Positions 56,569 through 64,000 of a stretch of DNA of 64,000 nucleotides are shown one piece after another. The stretch comes from Saprospiraceae bacterium (GTDB taxonomy: Bacteria; Bacteroidota; Bacteroidia; Chitinophagales; Saprospiraceae): NCBI GenBank assembly GCA_016706365.1, contig JADJJU010000008.1, positions 124,001 through 188,000 of the forward strand, read 5' to 3'. Position numbers and translations under genes: made by a program. Within the stretch, counting starts at the first letter, position 1, and the number at the start of each line of letters is the position of its first letter. The notes beneath the pieces are model-generated. The model saw only the letters and a list, made by a program, of their open reading frames with translations. It was not told where the DNA came from and ran no database searches.

Positions 56569-59079
56569 ATGAGTAAATCCAAACCACGTCCTGTAGCACC
56601 CAAAACTATCAAGCAGAGCCCGGCAGCATCTCAAACATCCACCCCAATTAATTCCTGGATGGCACATGCACTGAGCATTGCCGGATTTTTAGTATTGTGC
56701 TGCATATTCTTTTTTCCACAGCTGGAAGGAAAGAAAGTGATGCAGACAGATATTCTGGGATGGGAAGGTATGGCACAGGAAGCTCTTTCATATGAAGAGA
56801 AAACAGGTGAAATGACGCTCTGGACGAATAGTATGTTTTCCGGAATGCCTACCTACCAGATTAATAATTTTCAGCCCAATAATATGACACAGTATGTGCA
56901 GAAATTAGCGGGTTTCTTTTTTAGCGAGCCTATTGGATTGTTTCTGGCAAGCAGCATTTGGGCTTATATACTTTTACTGGTCGCGGGTAGCAGACCTTTG
57001 ATTGCCTTTATGGGCGCATTTGCTTTTGCATTTACCTCTTATAATGTCATTCTCTATGAAGCCGGCCATGTTCTGAAATTGCAGTCTATCAGTACTTTTC
57101 CTCCAATAATTGCCGGACTATATTTGATTTTCAAACGAAAGTTAATTCCAGGTGGAGTGCTTTTTGCACTGGGAATGGCTCTTGCATTATATGCAAATCA
57201 CGTACAGATGACATACTATCTGGGGATTATACTGGGATTATTCTTTTTGGTAGAAATTATCAGAATGGTTCGTCAGAAGGAGTGGAAGCTGGTAGTCAAT
57301 ACCGGACTTATCCTGATTGCAGGAATTGTATTAGCATTAGGGAGTAGTGCTTCCAAAATGTGGACCACCTCTGAATATGTCAGTGATACTATGCGTGGAG
57401 AACCCATTCTACCCAATTCAGATCCTGCCAGTAGTTCTTCCACTAATGGATTGGCATGGGATTATGCCATGCAGTGGAGTCAGGGAGGATTGGAGACATT
57501 TACTGTAATGATTCCCGGAGTAGTGGGTGGATCCTCAGCAGAAAAAATTGGAGCTGGATCGGCAACTTTCAAAGAATTGCGGGCCAGAGGTATGAATGTA
57601 CCTGAAGATCTGAAACTGCCCTTGTACTGGGGTAAATTACCCTTCACAAGTGGTCCCGTTTATTTTGGAGGAATAGTTGTTTTTCTATTTGTGCTGGGTA
57701 TGATCCTGCTGAAAGGACCTATGAAATGGTGGATTTTGGCTGGAGTCCTCTTTACATTTATTTTTGCCATGGGTAAAAATGCCGAAGGAATTAACAGGTT
57801 GATATTTGATTATTTACCATTGATGAATAAATTCCGATCGCCAAATTCTGTCACCGCAGTTACGCCGGTTTTTATGATTTTGCTGGGCAGTATTGTTTTA
57901 CAGCAAATACTTTCCGGAGCATTTGAGTTGGAAAAGGCTAAAAAAGCAATTTATTGGGCAGCAGGAAGTTTGGCTGCTGTTTGTTTATTCTTTATTGCAT
58001 TGGGTCCTTCCATGTTTGACTTTACTTCAAGCGGTGACGCGAGAATGGTGGAAATGGGTGTGAAGCTGGATACTATTCTGGAGGACAGAAAATCCCTTAT
58101 GAGAGCGGATGCCTTCAGAGCTCTGGTAATTATTGGATTGGGAGCCGGTTTGATATGGATGTATCTGGCTGATAAATTGAAGAGTAATGTAGTACTGATA
58201 GCACTTGCAGCAATTACAGTCATAGATATCTGGACTGTTGACAAGCGCTACCTGAGTGGAAGTGATTTTGTCACAGAATCAGAATATAAAGCCTACTATA
58301 ACCCAAGACCTGTAGATGAGGCCATTTTAAAGGATCCTGATCCTAATTACAGGGTGATGGACTTAAGTGATAATACTTTTCAATCGTCTTTTGCCAGTTA
58401 TTTCCATAAGTCAATTGGAGGATACCATGCAGCTAAGTTCCAGCGATATCAGGACATAATAGACCGGCATATCAGTCAAAATAATACAGTGGTAATAGAT
58501 ATGCTCAACACTAAGTATATCATAAGTGGTGAAGGCGAAAACATAACTTATCAACAAAATCCGAATGCAAAAGGCAATGCTTGGTTCGTAAAAGAAATAA
58601 AACCTGCTGCCAGTGCTGAAGAAGAAATTAATGCACTTTCAGAAGGGTTTGATCCTGTTCAGACCGCAGTTGTCCATGCAGATTTCAGTGCTTATCCTTC
58701 AGCTGCAAGTTTTACAGGAGAAGGCAGCATCAGACTTACATCGTACAAGCCAAATGAGTTGATTTATGAAAGTGAATCCGCTTCCGGGCAATTTGCAACT
58801 TTCTCTGAGATATGGTATGGTCCGGATAAAGGCTGGCAAGCTTATGTAGACGGGAACCCCGTAGAACATATCCGTGTGAATTATATATTGCGTGGTATGA
58901 ATGTTCCCGAAGGAAAACATACAATTACATTTAAATTTGAGCCTAAGTCTCATGCTACAGGAGAGACTATTTCTCTTATAAGTTCGCTTTTACTTTTACT
59001 TGCAGTGGGCGGGATGGTGTATATGTTTTATCATGAAAAAAAAGGTACTCTTAGGCCCCAAAAAGATACTAATGCATAA
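56569..59079 (+). CDS. YfhO-family integral membrane protein
   Basis: The 836-residue protein has about 12 membrane helices and a C-terminal soluble segment. The family marks are the N-terminal loop QTDILGWEGMAQEA, NSMFSGMPTYQI after the first helix, and the C-terminal YVDGNPVEHIRVNYILRGMN, VPEGKHTITF, followed by a last helix. YfhO relatives in Firmicutes glycosylate lipoteichoic acid from lipid-linked sugars, so a GT-C-type transferase acting on surface polymers is likely; the target in a Gram-negative host is unknown. Its end overlaps the FkbM gene by 8 bases. Confidence 0.85.
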   Translation: MSKSKPRPVAPKTIKQSPAASQTSTPINSWMAHALSIAGFLVLCCIFFFPQLEGKKVMQTDILGWEGMAQEALSYEEKTGEMTLWTNSMFSGMPTYQINNFQPNNMTQYVQKLAGFFFSEPIGLFLASSIWAYILLLVAGSRPLIAFMGAFAFAFTSYNVILYEAGHVLKLQSISTFPPIIAGLYLIFKRKLIPGGVLFALGMALALYANHVQMTYYLGIILGLFFLVEIIRMVRQKEWKLVVNTGLILIAGIVLALGSSASKMWTTSEYVSDTMRGEPILPNSDPASSSSTNGLAWDYAMQWSQGGLETFTVMIPGVVGGSSAEKIGAGSATFKELRARGMNVPEDLKLPLYWGKLPFTSGPVYFGGIVVFLFVLGMILLKGPMKWWILAGVLFTFIFAMGKNAEGINRLIFDYLPLMNKFRSPNSVTAVTPVFMILLGSIVLQQILSGAFELEKAKKAIYWAAGSLAAVCLFFIALGPSMFDFTSSGDARMVEMGVKLDTILEDRKSLMRADAFRALVIIGLGAGLIWMYLADKLKSNVVLIALAAITVIDIWTVDKRYLSGSDFVTESEYKAYYNPRPVDEAILKDPDPNYRVMDLSDNTFQSSFASYFHKSIGGYHAAKFQRYQDIIDRHISQNNTVVIDMLNTKYIISGEGENITYQQNPNAKGNAWFVKEIKPAASAEEEINALSEGFDPVQTAVVHADFSAYPSAASFTGEGSIRLTSYKPNELIYESESASGQFATFSEIWYGPDKGWQAYVDGNPVEHIRVNYILRGMNVPEGKHTITFKFEPKSHATGETISLISSLLLLLAVGGMVYMFYHEKKGTLRPQKDTNA

Positions 59080-59824
59080 GTATAAGAGTAAAAGGAAGTA
59101 TATTCTTCTATTTAAAAGTGTCAAAGCATTAGGGCTGATTAAGGGAGTACTTTTCTGGACGAAAACAATGATTCTCAAAAAAAGTAAGCTTTCAATTTCG
59201 GGATGGAAACATCCCATTTATTTAAGGCCAGGCTCATATGATTTGGATGTATTGTTGCAATTCATGGCCGATAAGCAGTATGAAATGGAGTATCCGGACA
59301 AAATCCGGGTGATCCTGGATGCCGGAGCCAATATAGGTTTGGCTTCTGCATATTTTGCCAATAAATTTCCCGAAGCAAAGATCATAGCCATTGAGCCCGA
59401 CTCTGATAACTATCAGCAATTACTTCGAAATATAAAGCACTATTCAAATGTAGTGCCCATAAAGGCCGGCCTTTGGAAAAATAATACTAATTTAAAAATC
59501 TATGATCCGGGATTTGGAGAATGGTCATTTATGGTTGAGGAAACTGAATCTACAGAAGGGTCTTTACCGGCAAGAACAGTGGATGATATCTGCAGAGAAT
59601 ACTCGATATCGTCCATTGACATCTTTAAAATAGATATTGAAGGATCCGAAAAAGAAGTATTTGAATCAGAAAATGGAAATTGGTTGCATCTTGTTCGAAT
59701 GTTGATCGTGGAAGTACATGACCAAATGAAGGCCGGAACGGCAAATGCAGTTATTCATGCTGTAAAAAACAAAGATTTTAATTTTTATATAAAAGATGAA
59801 AATCTGGTTTTCGTTTTCAAATAA
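59072..59824 (+). CDS. FkbM-family methyltransferase
   Basis: A SAM-dependent methyltransferase with motif I in VILDAGANIGLASAYFA and the acidic ribose-binding IAIEPDSDNYQQL. The family block DIFKIDIEGSEKEVFE is present. FkbM proteins mostly O-methylate sugars in surface glycans or natural products. I take the ATG at 59072, which overlaps the YfhO gene end by 8 bases and gives 250 residues; an in-frame start at 59000 would lie deep inside the upstream gene. With the transferase and YfhO genes it suggests a small glycan-modifying group. Confidence 0.87.
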   Translation: MHKYKSKRKYILLFKSVKALGLIKGVLFWTKTMILKKSKLSISGWKHPIYLRPGSYDLDVLLQFMADKQYEMEYPDKIRVILDAGANIGLASAYFANKFPEAKIIAIEPDSDNYQQLLRNIKHYSNVVPIKAGLWKNNTNLKIYDPGFGEWSFMVEETESTEGSLPARTVDDICREYSISSIDIFKIDIEGSEKEVFESENGNWLHLVRMLIVEVHDQMKAGTANAVIHAVKNKDFNFYIKDENLVFVFK

Positions 59825-59827
59825 CTT

Positions 59828-60073
59828 TTATCTAAGCAGAAGGACATTTCCGTAATAAGATTTACCATCTATTTTAGCGTGCCACACATATACTGCAGCA
59901 GGAGCATCTTTGCTCTTAAATTTTCCACCCCAGGTTTCTGACAGATCAGAAATTAAGGCAATTCTTTTACCCCATTTATCAAATTGCAAATTATCTGTAC
60001 ATGATGAACTATTCAAACTACAATAATTAAAAAAAATCTTGCTTTCTCTCTCAAAGATTGTCACGGGCCTCAA
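59828..60073 (-). pseudogene. Fragment of a T9SS type B (CHU_C) sorting domain
   Basis: The 81-codon open stretch reads LQFDKWGKRIALISDLSETW, then GGKFKSKDAPAAVYVWHAKI and GNVLLLR. This matches the last 50 residues of gliding-motility-type sorting domains (xxFDRWGxxVF...WDGTF.GK.APxGVYVY). There is no signal peptide, no NGDG motif and no cargo domain upstream on this strand; the bases before it run into the typA promoter region. I infer the decayed 3' end of a secreted protein gene. Confidence 0.6.
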
Positions 60074-60238
60074 TTCCCAAATATAATTTTGATCTTATAG
60101 CCGAATCCCATTGACAAGGAACTAATGTCATTGTAATGCTTGTATAAAACACTGTAAATGAAATGCTCGCAAAGAAAACTATTCCTGGCCTAATGGAATT
60201 ATTAAGTTCACAATATGCATTATATAGATATTTAAAGG

Positions 60239-60246
60239 TAACTTTG
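60239..60246 (+). promoter_or_regulatory. Candidate -7 box of typA (TAACTTTG)
   Basis: Exact TAnnTTTG match followed by CACCC, 28 bases before the start codon. The same core with GCCC follows at 63038 before the acyl-CoA dehydrogenase gene. Confidence 0.55.
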
Positions 60247-60274
60247 CACCCGTTTTTAGGAGACAACACAAAAT

Positions 60275-62083
60275 ATGAATATCAGAAACATTGCGATTAT
60301 CGCACACGTTGACCACGGCAAAACAACTCTTGTTGATAAAATGCTCTTATCGGGTAAGTTATTCAAGGAACATGAGACTCCTGGCGAGCTTATCATGGAC
60401 AGTAATGAGCTTGAAAGAGAACGCGGTATTACCATTCTTGCAAAAAATGTCGCATTCCAATATAAAGAATATAAAATCAATACAATCGACACTCCGGGTC
60501 ACTCCGATTTCGGCGGTGAAGTGGAGCGTGTATTGAATATGGCAGACGGAGTGTTGCTCCTTGTGGATGCTTTTGAAGGTCCTATGCCTCAAACCAGATT
60601 TGTACTTGAAAAAGCTATCGCATTAGGCCTTAAGCCCATCGTGGTAATCAATAAGGTTGACAAGCAAAACTGTACTCCTGACGAAGTACATGAAGCAGTC
60701 TTTGACCTTATGTTCCACCTTGATGCAAGCGAAGAGCAGCTGGACTTCCCGACATTATATGGTTCTGCCAAAAATGGCTGGATGAGTACAGACTGGAAAC
60801 ATCCGACTACAGACATTACTCCTTTATTGGAAGCAATTATAGAACATATTCCAGCCCCTCAGATTTCTGAAGGAAATACTCAGTTGCTGATCACTTCACT
60901 GGATTATAGTAACTATATTGGTAGAATAGCAATCGGAAAATTAAGCCGCGGTATACTAAAAGCTGATTCTCCCGTATCTCTGGTAAAACGTGACGGATCT
61001 ATCGTCAGAAGCCGGGTAAAAGAACTTTATCTTTTTGAAGGTTTTGCAAAAATTAAAGTAGACAAAGTTCTTGCCGGAGATATTTGTGCGATAACAGGAA
61101 TTGACGGTTTTGAAATCGGTGATACCATTGCGGATTTTGAGGCTCCGGAAGGTCTTGAGACAATCACAATTGATGAGCCTACGATGAGTATGCTTTTTAC
61201 TATCAATGACTCACCTTTCTTCGGAAAAGACGGAAAATTTGTGACTTCAAGACACGTAAGAGAGCGTCTGGAGAAAGAATTAGAAAAAAATCTTGCTCTG
61301 AGATTAGAAGCAACCGGTGCCGCAGACTCCTTCAGAGTATATGGAAGAGGTGTATTGCACTTAGCAGTATTGATTGAGACAATGCGTCGTGAAGGATATG
61401 AACTGCAAATCGGTCAGCCTCAGGTAATCCTTAAACAAATCGGTGGAGTTCGTTGCGAACCAGTTGAAGAATTGAGAATTGACATCCCTGAAAACGTTTC
61501 GGGTAAAGCTATCGAAGCCGTTACCAGAAGAAAAGGTTTGATGCTGTCTATGGCTCCAAAAGGAGACAGGGTGTTGCTGGAATTTGAAATTCCTTCCAGA
61601 GGGATTATTGGTTTGAGAAATTATTTGATGACTGCCACAGCGGGTGAAGTTATCATGTCACACAGATTCAAAGAATATCAGCCATATAAAGGCGAAATTC
61701 CAGGCCGCCAAAACGGATCATTGATCGTTATGGAGACAGGAACTTCCATACCTTATTCTATCAATAACCTTCAGGATAGAGGATTTTTCTTCATCGATCC
61801 GGGTGAAGAGGTATATGAAGGTCAGGTAATCGGAGAACATAGCCGTCCGGGAGATTTGTTGATCAATGTCACTAAAACCAAAAAGCTTACAAACATGCGT
61901 GCTTCTGGTTCTGATGATAAAGTGAAGATCACTCCGGCTGTTAAGTTGAGCCTTGAAGAAGCATTGGAATATATCCAGGAGGATGAGTATGTTGAGTGCA
62001 CCCCACTTAATATTCGTCTTAGAAAGGTATATTTGAAAGATCACGACAGGAAGAAAAACAAGAATTCGGCTGTAATGGCTTAG
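60275..62083 (+). CDS. typA: Ribosome-associated GTPase TypA/BipA
   Basis: This translational GTPase helps ribosome assembly and stress or low-temperature growth. The G motifs are AHVDHGKT at residues 10-17, DTPGH at residues 72-76 and NKVDK near residue 127. EF-G-like domains follow: the GRGVLHLAVLIETMRREGYE block and the BipA-specific C-terminal end (GEHSRPGDLLINVTKTKKLT, NMRASGSDD). The 602-residue length is normal. The start is fixed by the conserved MNIRNIAIIAH. Confidence 0.97.
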   Translation: MNIRNIAIIAHVDHGKTTLVDKMLLSGKLFKEHETPGELIMDSNELERERGITILAKNVAFQYKEYKINTIDTPGHSDFGGEVERVLNMADGVLLLVDAFEGPMPQTRFVLEKAIALGLKPIVVINKVDKQNCTPDEVHEAVFDLMFHLDASEEQLDFPTLYGSAKNGWMSTDWKHPTTDITPLLEAIIEHIPAPQISEGNTQLLITSLDYSNYIGRIAIGKLSRGILKADSPVSLVKRDGSIVRSRVKELYLFEGFAKIKVDKVLAGDICAITGIDGFEIGDTIADFEAPEGLETITIDEPTMSMLFTINDSPFFGKDGKFVTSRHVRERLEKELEKNLALRLEATGAADSFRVYGRGVLHLAVLIETMRREGYELQIGQPQVILKQIGGVRCEPVEELRIDIPENVSGKAIEAVTRRKGLMLSMAPKGDRVLLEFEIPSRGIIGLRNYLMTATAGEVIMSHRFKEYQPYKGEIPGRQNGSLIVMETGTSIPYSINNLQDRGFFFIDPGEEVYEGQVIGEHSRPGDLLINVTKTKKLTNMRASGSDDKVKITPAVKLSLEEALEYIQEDEYVECTPLNIRLRKVYLKDHDRKKNKNSAVMA

Positions 62084-62143
62084 TTCCTTTTTAACCTGAA
62101 TCATATAATTCAATCTGTAAGCGATCACTTAATTCGTTTGAGT

Positions 62144-62839
62144 ATGCAAAGAATTTCATTACTACTTTTCGCAGTGATGTTGGGATTTGCTTCCTGTAGC
62201 TCTGAAAAAGCGGAGGATAGTGGTGACAACTCAACAGGCACACAGTTGAGTTTTTACCTGCGCTATCTGGAATCAGAAAGCAAGGTCAAAGCTATTGCAG
62301 AGTGCAGGATACTAAATGAGGACAGCCTGATGGTTGCAGATTCATTTGCCTACAATATTTGGATTCAGGGCCGACCGCTTGAAATGCTTCCTGAAGTATC
62401 AAAACCAGGTTATTATACTTTAGATCTGGATCATGCTCAACCAGGCCAATTCGAATTTGTTTTTGAAGATAAGAACGGCAAGCCCGAATCTTATTCTTTC
62501 AATCTTCTTCCCAAAGATTCTATTTCTGTCATCTCCTTCAGGGACACACAGGGTTTAGCACTTCAGTTTAGTAATCAAGGTCTTGAAGCTGATGAATCAC
62601 TTATTATTGTCGCTACAGATCAGGATAATGCTTCAGCTTCCACTACCATCAATGGGCCCGGAGCAGGTACGCTTTATGTACCGTTTGATGTTTTCAGCGC
62701 ATTGAAACCCGGCACTCTTACACTTTATCTGGTTCGCAAAACACGTATAAATGCTCAGCATGAAACAGGTCGCAAGTATGTCGCAGAATTAGAGTATTAT
62801 TACAAGGATATGAAGTGCGAACTCGAAAAAGCACTCTGA
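62144..62839 (+). CDS. Hypothetical lipoprotein
   Basis: The signal peptide MQRISLLLFAVMLGFASC ends in a lipobox (GFASC) with the lipidated Cys near residue 18, followed by an acidic, Ser-rich linker (SSEKAEDSGDNSTG). The mature 210 residues are beta-rich and contain no motif I know. The Met at 62144 is the best start; a TTG two codons earlier is not needed. It follows typA by 60 bases and may share its transcript. Confidence 0.75.
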   Translation: MQRISLLLFAVMLGFASCSSEKAEDSGDNSTGTQLSFYLRYLESESKVKAIAECRILNEDSLMVADSFAYNIWIQGRPLEMLPEVSKPGYYTLDLDHAQPGQFEFVFEDKNGKPESYSFNLLPKDSISVISFRDTQGLALQFSNQGLEADESLIIVATDQDNASASTTINGPGAGTLYVPFDVFSALKPGTLTLYLVRKTRINAQHETGRKYVAELEYYYKDMKCELEKAL

Positions 62840-63037
62840 ATATTTCTTTTGAGCCCGGATCGTAATAAAATTATAAAATATATTGGTTGAGATCCAATTT
62901 GCTCAATCTCCTCATCTGTGATTTGAGTTCACTGAAATGTCAAAACAAAGCCCGGCTTCATTGTGTTTGCGATAATAAGAACCTAAATGTATCCTATACT
63001 TTGAATGGCAGAATGGTGAGTGATCATTAAATTCATT

Positions 63038-63045
63038 TAACTTTG
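63038..63045 (+). promoter_or_regulatory. Candidate -7 box of the acyl-CoA dehydrogenase gene (TAACTTTG)
   Basis: Exact TAnnTTTG match followed by CGCCC, 40 bases before the ATG at 63086. Confidence 0.5.
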
Positions 63046-63085
63046 CGCCCGAAAAATACACCCAGATTAAAGTAAACCAGCACTT

Positions 63086-64000
63086 ATGAACAAAAATAAC
63101 CGGATCGACCCTTATCAGCATCATGACTATTATTTATTGGATGAACTTTTGGACAGCGATCATTTATTAGCAAGAGACGCAGTAAGATCCTGGGTCAAAC
63201 AAGAAGTAACTCCCATCATAGAAGATTATGCTCAGCGCTCAGAGTGTCCTGTTCATTTGTTCAAAGGGTTGGCTGAGATTGGTGCCTTTGGGCCAAGTAT
63301 TCCTACCCAATACGGCGGAGGAGGAATGGACGAAATTGCATATGGTATCATCATGCAGGAGCTTGAAAGAGGAGATTCAGGTATCAGATCAATGGCATCT
63401 GTACAGGGATCCCTGGTAATGTATCCAATATATAAGTTTGGTTCGGAGGAGCAGAAAATGAAATACGTTCCTAAGCTGGCATCCGGAGAATTTATCGGTT
63501 GTTTTGGGCTTACGGAACCTGACCACGGATCCAATCCGAGTGGAATGATTACAAATATTAAAGACGATGGTGATGCATATATCCTCAATGGCGCCAAGAT
63601 GTGGATCACAAATTCTCCTGTAGCTGATATTGCAGTTGTCTGGGCGAAAGATGAAGCAGGGATCATTCGCGGAGTAATAGTTGAACGTGATATGAAAGGA
63701 TTCTCAGCTCCTGAAATACATGGCAAATGGTCTTTAAGGGCTTCTGTTACAGGTGAATTGGTGTTTGAAGACGTACGGGTACCGAAATCAAACGTCTTAC
63801 CTGGAGTGACAGGGCTAAAAGGTCCATTAACTTGTCTGTCCAAAGCAAGATATGGAATAGCCTGGGGTGCCATCGGTGCGGCATTGGATTGTTATGATTC
63901 TTCTTTGAGATATTCTCAGGAACGACAACAATTTGGCAAACCATTGGGTCAGTTTCAATTGACTCAGAAGAAATTAGCTGAGATGATTACAGAGATCACT
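63086..64000 (+). CDS. Glutaryl-CoA dehydrogenase-like acyl-CoA dehydrogenase (partial, runs off the edge)
   Basis: Only the first 305 codons are in the window; no stop is reached. The flavin/substrate motifs of acyl-CoA dehydrogenases are visible: FGLTEPDHGSNPSGM, KMWITNSPVADI and RQQFGKPLGQFQLTQKKLAEM. SLRASVTGELVFEDVRVP and ARYGIAWGAIGAA are closest to glutaryl-CoA dehydrogenase, which decarboxylates glutaryl-CoA to crotonyl-CoA in lysine/tryptophan breakdown. The catalytic Glu lies beyond the edge, so the exact substrate class cannot be fully confirmed. The ATG at 63086 begins MNKNNRIDPYQHHDYYLLDE. Confidence 0.88.
   Translation, partial: MNKNNRIDPYQHHDYYLLDELLDSDHLLARDAVRSWVKQEVTPIIEDYAQRSECPVHLFKGLAEIGAFGPSIPTQYGGGGMDEIAYGIIMQELERGDSGIRSMASVQGSLVMYPIYKFGSEEQKMKYVPKLASGEFIGCFGLTEPDHGSNPSGMITNIKDDGDAYILNGAKMWITNSPVADIAVVWAKDEAGIIRGVIVERDMKGFSAPEIHGKWSLRASVTGELVFEDVRVPKSNVLPGVTGLKGPLTCLSKARYGIAWGAIGAALDCYDSSLRYSQERQQFGKPLGQFQLTQKKLAEMITEIT

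Overview
This window looks like chromosomal DNA of a Bacteroidota bacterium, most likely from the Saprospiraceae/Chitinophagia side of the phylum (an inference). The support is: type IX secretion (T9SS) C-terminal sorting domains of both kinds, a PorP/SprF family protein, SprB-type and HYR repeats, a fused MurF-alanine racemase, many Sec-exported proteins with Bacteroidota-style signal peptides, and several -7 promoter boxes of the Bacteroidota form TAnnTTTG placed 20-70 nt before start codons. Most of the window is ordinary core genome. I see no phage, transposase, CRISPR array, rRNA or tRNA.

Layout. 1-7.6 kb: murF-alr fusion, a non-coding repeat-like stretch, and a three-gene periplasmic chaperone cluster (two double-parvulin proteins around a lipoprotein without a rotamase domain). 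7.7-10.6 kb: inorganic pyrophosphatase and an M3 metallopeptidase, separated by a hairpin-rich spacer. 11.1-14.3 kb: ECF sigma factor with a zinc-finger anti-sigma/TPR partner, a small membrane protein, and the 2-oxoglutarate dehydrogenase E2. 14.4-19.4 kb: a DUF5916-type outer-membrane protein and an S9 peptidase. 19.7-22.8 kb: a secreted CUB/HYR protein with a T9SS signal. 22.9-28.2 kb: a xanthine dehydrogenase-type molybdenum hydroxylase locus (XdhA, XdhB, a membrane protein, XdhC). 28.3-38.2 kb: an orphan glycine-rich membrane protein, a lipoprotein asparaginase, two acyltransferases, lipoamide dehydrogenase, a PSP1/RicT protein, DNA polymerase III delta', glutathione peroxidase and QueD. 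38.3-45.1 kb: a NarL-type response regulator, a cohesin/SprB-repeat adhesin followed by its PorP/SprF partner, and a beta-helix T9SS cargo. 45.1-52 kb: M28 peptidase plus TolB-like propeller, AI-2E family transporter, lipoyl synthase with an upstream barrel protein, and a polysaccharide deacetylase-like protein. 52-64 kb: uracil phosphoribosyltransferase, a sodium:solute symporter, an Omp85-like barrel, a glycosyltransferase, a YfhO-type membrane protein, an FkbM methyltransferase, TypA/BipA, a lipoprotein, and the start of a glutaryl-CoA-type acyl-CoA dehydrogenase that runs off the right edge.

How the genes work together. Lipoyl synthase, the lipoylated E2 and lipoamide dehydrogenase belong to one pathway but are spread over three loci. 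Outer-membrane biogenesis and surface display is the dominant theme: periplasmic chaperones, an Omp85-like barrel, an LpxL-type acyltransferase and several T9SS cargos.

The most striking feature is technical or evolutionary. Six genes are split by a single-base frameshift, nearly all in short homopolymer runs, and a seventh (xdhB) by an in-frame TAG. All keep a clean, family-like protein on both sides of the break. This points to uncorrected long-read consensus errors more than to decay, so these genes are listed as single CDS features with the break described. I found no clear case of an undescribed multi-gene system. The best candidates for new biology are the non-catalytic lipoprotein in the chaperone cluster, the orphan protein at 28.3-29.7 kb, the hairpin cluster at 8.3 kb and the palindrome in front of xdhA.
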